DNA of 64,000 bases from Monosiga brevicollis MX1 (Eukaryota > Opisthokonta > Choanoflagellata > Craspedida > Salpingoecidae). A program made the position numbers and the translations under genes. The DNA lies in contig NW_001865070.1 of assembly GCF_000002865.3 (NCBI RefSeq), positions 378,077-442,076 on the forward strand. Reading direction: 5' to 3'. This document shows positions 1 through 9,939 of this stretch, piece after piece. Numbering within the stretch: position 1 is the stretch's first letter; the number at the start of each line of letters is the position of its first letter. The notes under the pieces were generated by a model. That model had not been told where the DNA came from. It searched no databases and was given only the letters and a program-made list of their open reading frames with translations.

Positions 1-690
1 CCATCCCCGTCGTCCCCACCAACGAGGAGGATGGCATGTTGAGCCGCGTCAAAGCTGGCCATTCGGAAAACATCATGCTCCTTCGCAACAAAAAGCCCAC
101 TTGGAACGAACGTACGTGCACACGCTGGTGTCGGCCCGTACTAAGCGGCTTGTTTGTGCATAGGTGTGCACGTGTGTGCACGCACCTGTCGCTCTCCTGT
201 CGTGTGAAAACAGGCCTAGTACACTTTTGGAAGTTCTCATGCATTCTATCCCCGTTGGCGCGGTGCAGAGAGCAACTCTTACGTGCTCAACTTTCATGGT
301 CGTGTGACGGAAGCATCGGTGAAAAACTTTCAGCTTGTGCACGAGAGCAATGGTATGTCGTTTAGTTTTGCAACCACTTGCTGTTGAGGGGCTGAGCGAT
401 CTTAGGTTTCTCACCTCTGGCGGGATGTGCGCCAACTGAGGTAGAGGAATACATTGTCTTGCAGTTTGGTCGCATCGGTGCCAACCGCTTCACCATGGAC
501 GTCCAGCACCCAATGTCAATTCTGCAGGTGCGCTTCGCGGAACCCTAGCGCACGACTCTACCCCGCCTGGCTTGCAGATACTCACCAACTCGACTTTGCG
601 CCACCGTGCCTTCATGTTTTCATTTCAATCTTCATCTAGGGCTTTGCGGTGTGCCTGAGCAGCTTTGATGGCAAGCTTGCCGTGGAATAG
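1..690 (+). CDS. TULP: Tubby-like protein, C-terminal exons (5' end outside window)
   Basis: Last four exons of a Tubby family protein: 3-111 (open on the left), 269-352, 445-527 and 640-690, stop TAG at 688-690. The joined reading gives the order typical of the Tubby C-terminal barrel: [14 protein letters not shown], then [33 protein letters not shown], and the ending [12 protein letters not shown]. In characterised family members the Tubby domain binds PI(4,5)P2 and helps deliver receptors to cilia. All three introns begin GT and end AG, and the phases (1, 1, 0) agree. The human proteins also end within one residue of a similar K-L-A-C-E tail, so the C-terminus is complete. Assignment is firm; which paralogue cannot be told from the C-terminus alone. 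Confidence 0.93.
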
Positions 691-1276
691 GCTTGTCAGA
701 TCATGACTCATTGTATAAATCCAAATTCTGGACGGGCCGTGGTTTCAGCCTCTGATTTCCTCGTTCCGTCACGACGCTTCCTGGCGGGTGTGTGGCTCAT
801 CATGTTGTTTGATGAGGCCTTGAGATGGCCTCCGGGTCAAGCGAACAAAGAACAAACACCAGGCCGCTCCTCAAGAGCCTCGCTTTCCTTTCCTCCACAC
901 CATGCCATTGTGACTTTGTACTCTTAATTCATCCTCCGGACATTCATGCCATGCCGGCAGCCTTCGAAATGCCACAGGAACCTTTTAGTACCAACGGCAA
1001 AACTACCACACAAACAAAAGAGAAAATAAGAACATTGGGCATCCCTTGTTGTTATAACAAGGGTTCTGAACTTTACCACAACAAGCTTTCACATTCCAGC
1101 AGCCAAAGAACCCAAACAACAACACAAAATTTGCAATTTCCTGAATTTCCTCATTTTCACTGAATTTGGATCGACTTGTGCTGTGCTGTCTCACGGCACC
1201 TGCGCCCAAGATCGTGTCGCGTGGTGATCCCTGTTGCTGTTGGCGTGTGACAAAGCCCCTTGGCAACACCATTGCT
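691..1276. other. Intergenic region with a small hairpin
   Basis: No gene seen between the Tubby stop and the homoserine dehydrogenase start. It holds the Tubby 3' UTR and the next promoter/5' UTR. A perfect 8-bp inverted repeat with a 5-base loop (CCCTTGTT...AACAAGGG) lies at 1043-1063. The open frame of the next gene runs back to about 1166, but the first methionine that fits family length is at 1277. Confidence 0.5.
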
Positions 1277-3210
1277 ATGGCCAAATCAATTGGTGTCGTG
1301 CTCTTTGGCTGCGGAAACGTTGGTCTTACGGTCGGCAAGCGGCTCCAGGACTGCGCGGTGCGTGGCAGCTCAACTCTCATCAGATTCGCGACACGACCAG
1401 TGCTTTGGCCCTCACCTTGTGCTGCCGGGACTCCACTCTGTGCAGGCTAGCCATGCCAAGCGCTATGGTCTGCGCTTTGACTTGCGTGCCATTGTGGACA
1501 GTCGTGGTGCGTCGTATGCACCGCTGTCGCCGGTGCTGGTCAGTGCTCGGCTCGTTGGGCTAACTTCTCGCTCTGCGTGACAGGAGCACTCTTTGATGCA
1601 GAAGCGCTCGCAAATCTCGGCGCCATTGCCGACTTTAAGCAGCAGGGCAACGTACGTGGCTTCCATTGCTGGGTCGTATGTGACTATGTACCCTAACGAC
1701 GATCTGCTGTGCGTTCACTGGTCTACGTCATGTTCCACAGTCGCTGGCTCAACACGCTCAGGGTGTGAGCACTAGCGAAGACATTGCTCAGCATCTGGAA
1801 CCACTGGCGTCAAGCGGTAACATCTTTGTTGACTGCACGGCGACAGATCGCATCAGTGGTACGACCAAAACCGCAGGAGCGGCTGATTACCCGTGTGGAT
1901 GGTAGTGGCATTGATTTTGGGCTCTGGTGCACAAACCATGTAGGCCAGTTGATTGAGGCCATCCAGCGAGGCGCTGGCGTCGTGTTTGCCAACAAGAAGG
2001 TTTTGACGGGAGACTGGTCCACCTTTCAGCAACTCACGGGACCGGACGTGACGGGCCGGTACGAATTCGCGTCGGGGAGGAGGAAAGCCGCAATATGCGG
2101 CTGCTTGGTGCTGTCATGCGTGTTTCACAGCTGACCTCGGACTTTGCGTATACTGGCGTCAAGGTGTCGGTTTGAATCTTCGGTGGGGGCGGGGTCACCC
2201 TTTGTTGCGGCAGTGAGCCGCGTTGCGGCGGCGGGAGATGCCGTGCATCGCATTCAAGGTGCGTTACCAAGGCCGAGCCCATGGTTGCCTGCATCTCAGT
2301 CAGATTGCCCAATTTTTGTTGTCTGTGCAGGCACATTTAGTGGGACGTTGGGATTTATTACCGCTGGCCTGGATAAGGGGCGATCGCTGAGTGAACTGGT
2401 GCGAGAGGCTTACGATCTGGGCTATACGGAGCCAGATCCGCGGTGCGTCAAACCTGTGCCGGCTCCTTGTTTGCACCTCCAAGGTGACGCGTTGCATATG
2501 GTGTCTGTTGATGATTTTTGCTCTCGCTGATAGTGATGATCTGAGTGGCATGGACGTGGCCCGCAAGGCCCTTATCCTGGCCCGTGTTTGTGGCTGGTCC
2601 TTGGAAATGAGCGACGTTGATGTGCAGGTGAGTGAGAAGTGGGGCTAGGACACAGGCGTTGTCACAGTAGCCTGGTCAGCGTTGCCGCAGTACACTCGGT
2701 GAATGTTTCGGGGCTGATCTGCTCGGCTCGGTGGGATCTGTTGCACTGGACTTGCGGCTCGCAGGGCTTGTATCCGGCCTCGCTGAGCGATGTGAGTGTG
2801 GCTGATTTCCTGGCGCGAATTGGCGAGCTGGATGCCGACATTGCTGCGCAACAGGAGGCGGCTGCCAAAGAAGACTGCGTGTTGCGCTATGTTGCCGAGG
2901 CTGGGCCACAGGGGTGCCAAGTGGGCCTGCGTCCTGTGCCCCGGAGCAGCCCCATTGGTGCCCTGAGCGGCACCGATAACATCCTCAACGTATGTTATTC
3001 CATAGTGGTGGCATTGATGGCCACAACCAAAAGCGTGGGGGCTGGAAGGAAGAGCCTGGCACTAAATTTTTTTTTCTTCCCATCTAGGTCCACTCGGACA
3101 TCTACTCGAGCACCCCCTTGGTGATCCAGGGCAGTGGTGCTGGCGCCGACATTACGGCTGCCGGCGTTGTGGCAGATATGGTGGAGATTGCCGTGGCCCG
3201 ATTCCCCTAA
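1277..3210 (+). CDS. HOM6: Homoserine dehydrogenase (monofunctional)
   Basis: Ten exons: 1277-1357, 1446-1506, 1584-1651, 1741-1858, 1944-2058, 2164-2258, 2331-2442, 2534-2627, 2765-2989, 3088-3210. Together they total 1,092 bp, or 363 residues, close to the 359 of the yeast enzyme. It reduces aspartate-4-semialdehyde to homoserine with NAD(P)H in threonine/methionine synthesis, in the cytosol. Visible signatures: dinucleotide motif G-C-G-N-V-G (residues 11-16), V-F-A-N-K-K, the F-E-S-S-V-G-A-G substrate loop, G-T-F-S-G-T-L-G-F, and [11 protein letters not shown] with the catalytic Asp/Lys pair (about D224 and K228). No aspartokinase or ACT domain is fused. The only unusual spot is the 2058/2164 junction, which gives R-C-R-F-E before the substrate loop. 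Animals lack this step, so its presence argues against an animal genome. Confidence 0.93.
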
Positions 3211-3302
3211 AGCTTGCCATACTATCAAAGTGTGATTTTAATCACACATTTACTTGCCATAGCGTGTGATGCTGCTGCGTCACTCTTCGCACATGTAGCG
3301 TG

Positions 3303-3304
<2 letters not shown>

Positions 3305-3337
<33 letters not shown>
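3305..3337. repeat. (GT)n microsatellite
   Basis: About 33 bp of uninterrupted GT dinucleotide. Confidence 0.95.
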
Positions 3338-3338
<1 letters not shown>

Positions 3339-3996
3339 ACGTGAAAAGTGTGTTGGTTTGGTTGAGAGAGGTTGACGTGTGATGGTGATGACAAGCCAAG
3401 CACAAATAACCCCCGCTGGGGTGGGGCTAAAGCGGCAGCGCCTCATCTCAAACGCGGAATGGATATGTTATCCAGCCCATGGCCTCCTGCTTCAATTCGG
3501 CTCTCAGCACCTATCTCATGTCGCATACCAGCCAACCCTCCCCTTCCCCAGCCAGCACCCGCCCCCCCCCCACACCTCTTAACCCAAAAAATTCCAAGTA
3601 GAACAAGCCATTATTCAGCTGAAAAAATTTAATTTTGAGCAAGCTGACAACAGCAACAGCAACAAAACAACATCAACTTTTCCACTTTTTTTTTCCCTTA
3701 CGACTTTGAACGTTGAAAGGCACATTTGAGGTAAAAAAACAAAAAAAAGAGAGAAAGCGAGAGGGAGAGAGAAGGAACTCTGCTTCCTGAAACTAAAGAC
3801 CCCCCCCGGTGCCTGTGCCTGTGCCTGTGCTTGTGCGTCCCTCCTCTGCCTGACCCCCGCTGCCTGCCTGGCGGGCTGGCTCGTGGCCTGCGTGTGTGTC
3901 GTGGTCTGGGTCTTTGGCGCTTCGGCTCTTGGACCGAGCCTCTGGCAATCTCTTTTGTCCCACTCCCCTTTCGCTCCGTGTGCGTGTGCTGCGGTT

Positions 3997-3998
<2 letters not shown>

Positions 3999-4034
<36 letters not shown>
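3999..4034. repeat. (GT)n microsatellite
   Basis: About 36 bp of uninterrupted GT dinucleotide upstream of the glycosyltransferase. Confidence 0.95.
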
Positions 4035-4036
<2 letters not shown>

Positions 4037-4404
4037 CTTTTGGTGGCTGGTCGTTTTGGCGGCATCAGCTTGTGGTCTGGACGCCGCCTGCTCTGCTGTC
4101 GGGCAATACACGCCAATGCGCCATCCGCTCTGCTCGCACTTTTCTCCCTCGTCCTGTCCTTCTTGTGGCCCACTCGGTCATTCGCTGCTTGCTTGTCATT
4201 CTGCTGTCAGCGCACAAGTTTCTCATCTTGTCTTGTTGCCCATGGTCGTGTCGTAGGAAAGTGGTGGTGCTGGGCAGTGCCCTTCGCCTCGCCCGTCTGC
4301 GCTCCAACCTTGGTTGTGATTGAACCGTCTCTTCCCCCTCCTTGCACTACCACACATCCTCACTCACTCATTGAGCAACGTTTGGACGCCTCTCTCGACC
4401 AATC

Positions 4405-5718
4405 ATGCGTGTACTTGTCATCACTCCGGCGTACCCGCCGGGGTTGCACGTCGGCGGTGGCGTGGCCGTGACGTATAAAACGCTGCACGACAAGCTCAAC
4501 GCCATGGAGGGTGTTGAATGTGAGGTGCTGTCCACCTGGAATGGCCGCCTCGACTACGTGCACATCCGCGTGGACCCCGAGTTTCGTCTCATCCGCCCCT
4601 CCTGGGCCAACATGGCCATTGTGAAACAAGCCGTAAACCGCGCCGACATTGTGGTCTGTCCGGAAACCACCCTTTTGCCTTGGCTTGCCAGCTACTGCGC
4701 CCGCCACGCCAAACCCATGATTTGGGTCCTTCATACCAACTTTCTGCGCCTCTCTGAATTCCACTTTTCTGGTCCCGAGGTCGCCATCACGACCCCGGCC
4801 ACCCACGCGGTCTTTGCCTTCAGCACCCGTCTCATCCCCTGCGTGCTCACCACCTCCCGTGACTACCTCGAGTACCTTCAAAGCCACAATTACTCAGTCG
4901 AAAGCTACATTGACCAAGGATTCAAGACGGACGTGTTCAAAGCCAACGACCCCCCGGAGGCCATTGCTGCCACGCGACGCGAGCTTTCCAGCGGTCAAGT
5001 TGACCGCCCGATGCTCCTCTTTGCTGGCCGCTTTAGCGACGAGAAGCGCATTCACCTCCTGCTCAAGGCTCGGCCAGAAAATGCCATCCTTGTTCTGGTC
5101 GGCGACGGTGCGCTTCGTGAAACCCTCATGAAGGAACACGATCCCCAACGAGGCGTCGTCGTCATCAGCCGCATGGTGACGCAGGCCGAGTTGCGCCTCT
5201 TTTACAAGGCCGCCGACCTTGTTGTGTCTGCCTCGGACTTTGAAACGTATGGCATGACCATTCACGAGGCCCTGCTTTGTGGTACCCCCGTGGTTGTGGA
5301 AAAGGCCAAGGGCTTCACGCAGCAGATCCGCCACGGCATCAACGGCCTCCTCATCAACTATGACGATACGCAGGCCGCCCACGATACGCTTTTGGAAGCC
5401 CTCACCATGAAGTTTGATGCACAGCCCATCCCGGATCCCCGAGCCATTTCTCTTCAGGACAAGATTATCGAAAGTGCTCGCATTGGCCGCGAGCGCATCA
5501 ATCCCATCTTCTACGGTATCCTGTATCTGGTTGAGCTCTGCCTCGTCATGATGCTTTGGGTTGCCGCAGCTATTTGGTGCATTGACCCTATCAAGGTCGA
5601 GGACAACGGTCCTGTGGTTGATTCTCTTTCCAAGGATGGTCATGCAGCTGGTGCCGTGGACAAAGACCCGACCCTGGCCAAGGTAAACAAGGCAGCCAAG
5701 GCTACCAAGTCTCAATGA
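4405..5718 (+). CDS. GT4-family glycosyltransferase with C-terminal membrane segment
   Basis: Single exon of 437 codons; the ATG at 4405 starts directly with the Rossmann strand M-R-V-L-V-I-T-P-A-Y-P-P-G followed by a glycine-rich loop (G-G-G-V-A), as in GT-B retaining glycosyltransferases. The C-terminal half has F-A-G-R-F-S-D-E-K-R (about residue 210), V-G-D-G, and the E-x7-E nucleotide-sugar motif (E280 and E288 in F-E-T-Y-G-M-T-I-H-E). It therefore transfers a sugar from a nucleotide donor; the acceptor is unknown. After the catalytic domain a hydrophobic stretch of about 25 residues (roughly 368-393) followed by a charged lysine/aspartate-rich tail suggests a C-terminal membrane anchor. 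Lipid-directed members such as sulfoquinovosyl- or mannosyl-lipid transferases are the nearest analogues, but the substrate is inference only. It is one of the few intronless genes here. Confidence 0.88.
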   Translation: MRVLVITPAYPPGLHVGGGVAVTYKTLHDKLNAMEGVECEVLSTWNGRLDYVHIRVDPEFRLIRPSWANMAIVKQAVNRADIVVCPETTLLPWLASYCARHAKPMIWVLHTNFLRLSEFHFSGPEVAITTPATHAVFAFSTRLIPCVLTTSRDYLEYLQSHNYSVESYIDQGFKTDVFKANDPPEAIAATRRELSSGQVDRPMLLFAGRFSDEKRIHLLLKARPENAILVLVGDGALRETLMKEHDPQRGVVVISRMVTQAELRLFYKAADLVVSASDFETYGMTIHEALLCGTPVVVEKAKGFTQQIRHGINGLLINYDDTQAAHDTLLEALTMKFDAQPIPDPRAISLQDKIIESARIGRERINPIFYGILYLVELCLVMMLWVAAAIWCIDPIKVEDNGPVVDSLSKDGHAAGAVDKDPTLAKVNKAAKATKSQ

Positions 5719-6380
5719 GACATTGGTTTCTGTCGCGAACAACGCCAGCCGAAACCCTTTCCAAGTCATTCCCCTTTTTTCTACGACACATATTGGAACC
5801 ACAGGCGGACGTGAATACGTATAAGGTCACGTGGGAAAGCTGTGCTTGCAGGTGTTATGGGACTCCTCTACGAGTGCATCGCACGCGGGTCGTGTTTTTT
5901 TACTCTTTGACCGTTTTGCACTGTCTTCTTGTGTCTCTTTTCTTCTTCTTCTAATTCCTTTTTTTTGGGGGGGGAGGAGGGGGGTGTTGTTGTTGTTGTT
6001 GTTGTTGTTGGATGCACTGCAGCACGCTCCCTTGAGAAAGCCAAAAGTAGGCTCTCCCCATTTCTTTCTCGCAGACCCCCCTCTTCCCCCCGCCTCTTTC
6101 TTTTTTGTTCCGTTGTTCATTTGTGACAGTCCTGTCTTCTTGCGAGGCCGTTTTGCCTTGTCTCCCTTCGACGTGCACAAAGTCAATGTCATAATCGATA
6201 CAGATATTTGATAGATTGGGCCATCGGGTTAAAGGATGGGCCAGGACTTGCATGTACCACTTCTGGCTTCGCCCAGATGGTCACTTGTCGGCAGGCTCGT
6301 TCAACCAAAGAGCAAGATGACCGCGCTAGATCGTCAGATCTGATTGCTGAACTTTGTTCTCTGAAGAGACCAGTACTTAC
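5719..6380. other. Intergenic / 3' region with (GTT)n and poly-G
   Basis: No independent gene supported. It contains a poly-T/poly-G stretch and a (GTT)n repeat at about 5984-6010. The convergent MTCH-like gene must have its terminal exon within about 6180-6380; the acceptor could not be fixed. Confidence 0.5.
5984..6010. repeat. (GTT)n trinucleotide repeat
   Basis: Nine perfect or near-perfect GTT units. Confidence 0.95.
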
Positions 6381-8540
6381 ATGGCCAAGGCCGTAGTCAG
6401 GGTGAAGGCCGGGCAAGGTGTCTTGTAAAAGCGGCTCAAGTTGCTAGCACCACGGCGCAAGCCGCGACCACCATTGCCATCCTGCAATTGTATCCAGTTA
6501 CAACAGATGTTCAATGAGCAAAGCTATGGAAGCTGGGGCCTTGGGCGCCATCAAACACGCATACCATCGTGCGCAAGAAGGTCCAGCAACCATGAATGGT
6601 GGCGTCCAGGGGCAAGAAAGGAGAGCGTGCCAGAGTCAAACTATGGTTTAAGGAGAACAAGAAAAAAACCGACAAAAAACAAAAAAAACAAAACAAAACC
6701 CAGGATGAGCTGAGACTGGCGCAATAAAAAGTCGGGTCGTGTTGAAGCGCATCACATACCCAGAGTTTTGGAGCATGAGCATGGTAGCGATGACATCAAA
6801 GGGGTGGAAAATGTAGCTGCCAATGGACTGGAATCCCCAGAGCAGGAAAAAGCGGCGTGATGAGCAAGTGGACATGGGCGCTGGTCAGTAGGCGCCCTGG
6901 CAACAACGAGTGCTAGTGCTTAAGAAACTGTACCAACCACGGCGGCGGTATTCTCATAGACGTCCGTCAGCGTGGACACGTTGATGTTGGCCATTTGTGA
7001 GACATTGTCCTATTGCATAAATGGCGCAAACAATTGGTCATAAGCATTCAAACTCTGCGCGAAACATGTCAACTTGCCCTGGGCCAACATGGTGTAAGAT
7101 ACCGCGTGACGCACCGTGAGCAGATTGCGAACGATACCCGTCTTGCGGATGGCATACAAGATCAGTCCAACGGCAGTCGCGCGCACCACCTCGAGGGTCA
7201 GCTTGGCGGAGATACCGCTGCCAAAGGCCAGGAGAAGGGTCAGTGAGTACAGGGATGGGGGAAGTTCCCCATGGGAATGAAGGAAGCCCAGGCGCCATCA
7301 CAGCGCCATCAAGGCTTCGTCACGCGGGGCGCAAACGCGGCGGAACGATGGTCTTACCTCCAGAGGCCTTGCCAGCCCTCGTGATTGATAATGTAAGCGA
7401 TTGATTGGAAAATATTGCCGTAAAGGTCCTCGCCCGCCACCATTTGAGCCACCGTGCGAGTGGCAATCACTAGCCAATTGAAGTTTGTGGATTTTGACGG
7501 GATCTCATGAGCATGAGGGGCGCCCAAACCGGATGCAGAAAAGGAACGGAACGACAGTTCAAACACCCATGAAAGGTGTTGCTCCAATCGTATCTCGGCA
7601 CGACTGGGTGGTAGTCGCTTTCGTACCGCGAAGAGGTTGAGTCACGAGAGCGGCGATGGAGCCCGCAACAATGTCAATGCCAATGTGGGTAACACAATAG
7701 CGCAGCGTGTTCTTGTCACCGTTGGACTAACAGGCATGAATGGTATGAGCAGGCAGTGACCAAGTAAGTCTAGCCCGAGCCAGCATACAGGTGGGCTCCG
7801 GCAAGAATTGGCAGAAGCAAACCTGCTGTTGGGTGATCCACAGACGATCGGCCACGTTCTTGTTCACGATATCGAAGATGACGCCGCTAAAGGCGCGAGG
7901 AAACCATCCGCAAAAGAGGCCATAGTATCCATGAGCTGCATACAAGTCCTTGCCTAGATTGCCCGAAACAGGACGGTGCGGGATTAGGTACGAACGCAAC
8001 AAGCAAGGAGTGCGGGAAAAGAATAGGTGCGTGGCCAACATCGGTCCCGTCCCGTCCCGATTGCGGGCCAGGCACGTGATTCGACGTACAGTATTGGTAA
8101 AGGCTGGCACGGCGGAAGCCGGGAGTGCCCCAGATGCTGTGGGACTTGATCTCTGGGCGCGTTTCGTAGCCAATCTATCCAGGGCCACCGGAGCGACGGA
8201 TAGGGCCAGGCGGCAAAGAAGGCGAGAACGCGGAGGCAAGTCAGATGGGAGGACATCACGCTTGACCGTGAGAGCCAAGTGGAGGATTGGCCATGGCGGC
8301 CCTCAACTCAAATGATGTACCAAGCGCACGAACTGGCTTGTGAAAGGCCAAGCAAGCACGAAGCTCGGGCCGGGGAAGGGGGAGGCTTACCTGAATCAGC
8401 GTGCGAACGTTGTTGATGGGAGTGAAGACAGCGTTGCGGGCAAAGCTGGTGATCAACTGCTGGAGGGAGAGCGTGGCAGTGGGTGGAGGTGCCGCTTTGG
8501 TTGGGTCCATGACCTGCACGGGTCGCGCAGCAGTTGCCAT
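6381..8540 (-). CDS. MTCH2: Mitochondrial carrier homologue (MTCH2-like)
   Basis: Ten exons read on the complement: 8391-8540, 8090-8174, 7823-7953, 7627-7726, 7358-7469, 7115-7217, 6934-7009, 6760-6880, 6565-6640, 6381-6481. The last ends in phase 2, so one short terminal exon is missing from the model; about 352 residues are covered. The order matches the MTCH branch of the carrier superfamily: N-V-R-T-L-I-Q then I-G-Y-E; G-L-F-C-G-W-F-P-R; a degenerate carrier signature T-Q-P-L-R followed by V-I-A-T-R-T-V-A-Q; E-G-W-Q-G-L-W; and H-P-F-D-V-I-A-T. Known MTCH proteins sit in the mitochondrial outer membrane; MTCH2 acts as an insertase for tail-anchored proteins. The canonical P-x-D/E-x-x-K/R motifs of solute carriers are absent, which fits MTCH rather than a transporter. 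The start ATG at 8540 opens with a short Ala/Pro-rich leader. Confidence 0.8.
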
Positions 8541-9177
8541 GATCGATGTGGTTGATGACCGTGCGTCAAGCGTGTCACGGGCTTCGGTGCCTCAGGGCTG
8601 TCACACTCGCTCGTCGCTGCCGTCTGTCGGTCTCAACGTGAGAAATAATACAGTTGGTTTGTCTCAATCCTTCTCTCTGTCTCTGCTTTTGCATCACAGC
8701 CTTGTGCCATCTCTGCTTGCACCTTGCAATCGCAGACTTGCACATTCTCGCAGAGGCTTCTGTCTCTCATAGATCTAGTATGACACACACACTCTTTGAT
8801 GCATGCGTTTTCTTTTCCTTCACTTTTTCTTTTGTTTGTTTGTTTGTTGAAACTTTTTCCATTGCATGACCTTGCCTTGCATGCTTCTTGAGAACGCACA
8901 CCGCTTTGGTTCGTGCTCGTCCGTTGCTCTCTCTCTCTCTCTCTGTGCGCAATTTTGCTGCTTGCTATGGACCGGTCTATGGGTTGGCTTGTCTGTCCAT
9001 CCTCATGCGCGCTTCCGCCCGCGTTCTCTTCAGTGTGTGTGCGTGTGTGTGAGTGAGCGAGCGCGCGGGAACAGGCATTCTTGTGACTGTGGATTGATAA
9101 ACATGAGTTGCTGTCGTCACGCGTTTCCGTAGAGAAATAGCAGGGGAGCCCAAGGCGCCCTTGGTTGCGCTTGCTTG
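8541..9177. other. Intergenic region between two minus-strand genes
   Basis: Promoter side of the MTCH-like gene and 3' side of the PTB-PDZ gene. It is pyrimidine-rich on the plus strand with short (CT)n and (GT)n patches (about 8928-8945, 9035-9055). No coding exon seen. Confidence 0.5.
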
Positions 9178-9901
9178 TTAGTCGTTGACCACCGCGCGGC
9201 CGTCCACGATTGTGACAGGGTTGGTAAAGTTGGCATCTGAGCTAAACGTTTTCATGTCTGCCAGCAATCCCAAGATAAAATCAAATGTGATGCGAAGCAT
9301 AAGATGACGAGTCGTAAGAATATCTTCGACTTGAAGCACACCCGCTGCTCCGCCTGACCAACCGTTCATAAGGTCTTCCAAAGAGGATTGTGAGTCACCA
9401 TTGGAATCTGTGCCAAACCGAACCTAGACGCAAAGCAAAGTAAAAAAAGAAAAGCGCGCAAAGCGCGTTGATCAGGACGCACGATCAACGCGATCAAGGG
9501 CCCAACAGTACACTCGACATACCTGCGGCCGTAAAGAACCAGCGCGGTACTGATACAAGGAGAAGCCGTGTGGATTTTCTTGAAGATCAAGCACTAGGGC
9601 GTCAAGAGCAACCGCACAAAACCAACGAGTCAGGCCCGACTTGCCCATGCCAGCGAATCTTGGACAGCACGGTTTGTGCACCACAGTACGCGCGTCCTAC
9701 CAACGCAGTCACCGCTGGCCCGCAGCAGATCCCGGCATTCAGCCATGGTATAGTCCTCGACGCTCTGCGCGTTGATTTTGATCACCTGCAAGCCCACAGC
9801 CAAGTCTGGATGTCGAGCTGCCGGACTGTCGGGTGCAATGGAAGCAATGTATACACCTTCACGGGCGGGGCAAGTCAAGCCAGCGTTCAGGACGAACGTG
9901 G

Positions 9902-9939
<38 letters not shown>

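Larger units (their letters stand above)
3211..4404. other. Intergenic region with two (GT)n tracts
   Basis: No gene supported. A 7-bp stem with a 4-base loop (GTGTGAT...ATCACAC, 3230-3247) sits 20 bp after the dehydrogenase stop. Two (GT)n microsatellites lie at about 3305-3337 and 3999-4034. The rest is pyrimidine-rich DNA leading to the glycosyltransferase start. The valine-cysteine reading frames here are translations of the (GT)n repeat. Confidence 0.6.

Noticed and set aside
1166-1276. Earlier start for homoserine dehydrogenase
   Set aside because: The frame is open back to 1166 but has no ATG before 1277, and yeast-length protein begins at M-A-K-S-I-G.
3793-4323. Val-Cys and Thr-His repeat frames
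   Set aside because: Translations of a (GT)n microsatellite with no conserved sequence on either side.
4894-5802. Long minus-strand open frame (about 300 codons) across the glycosyltransferase gene
   Set aside because: It lies antisense to a gene with clear GT4 motifs; high GC third positions leave long antisense frames open, and its translation shows no domain.
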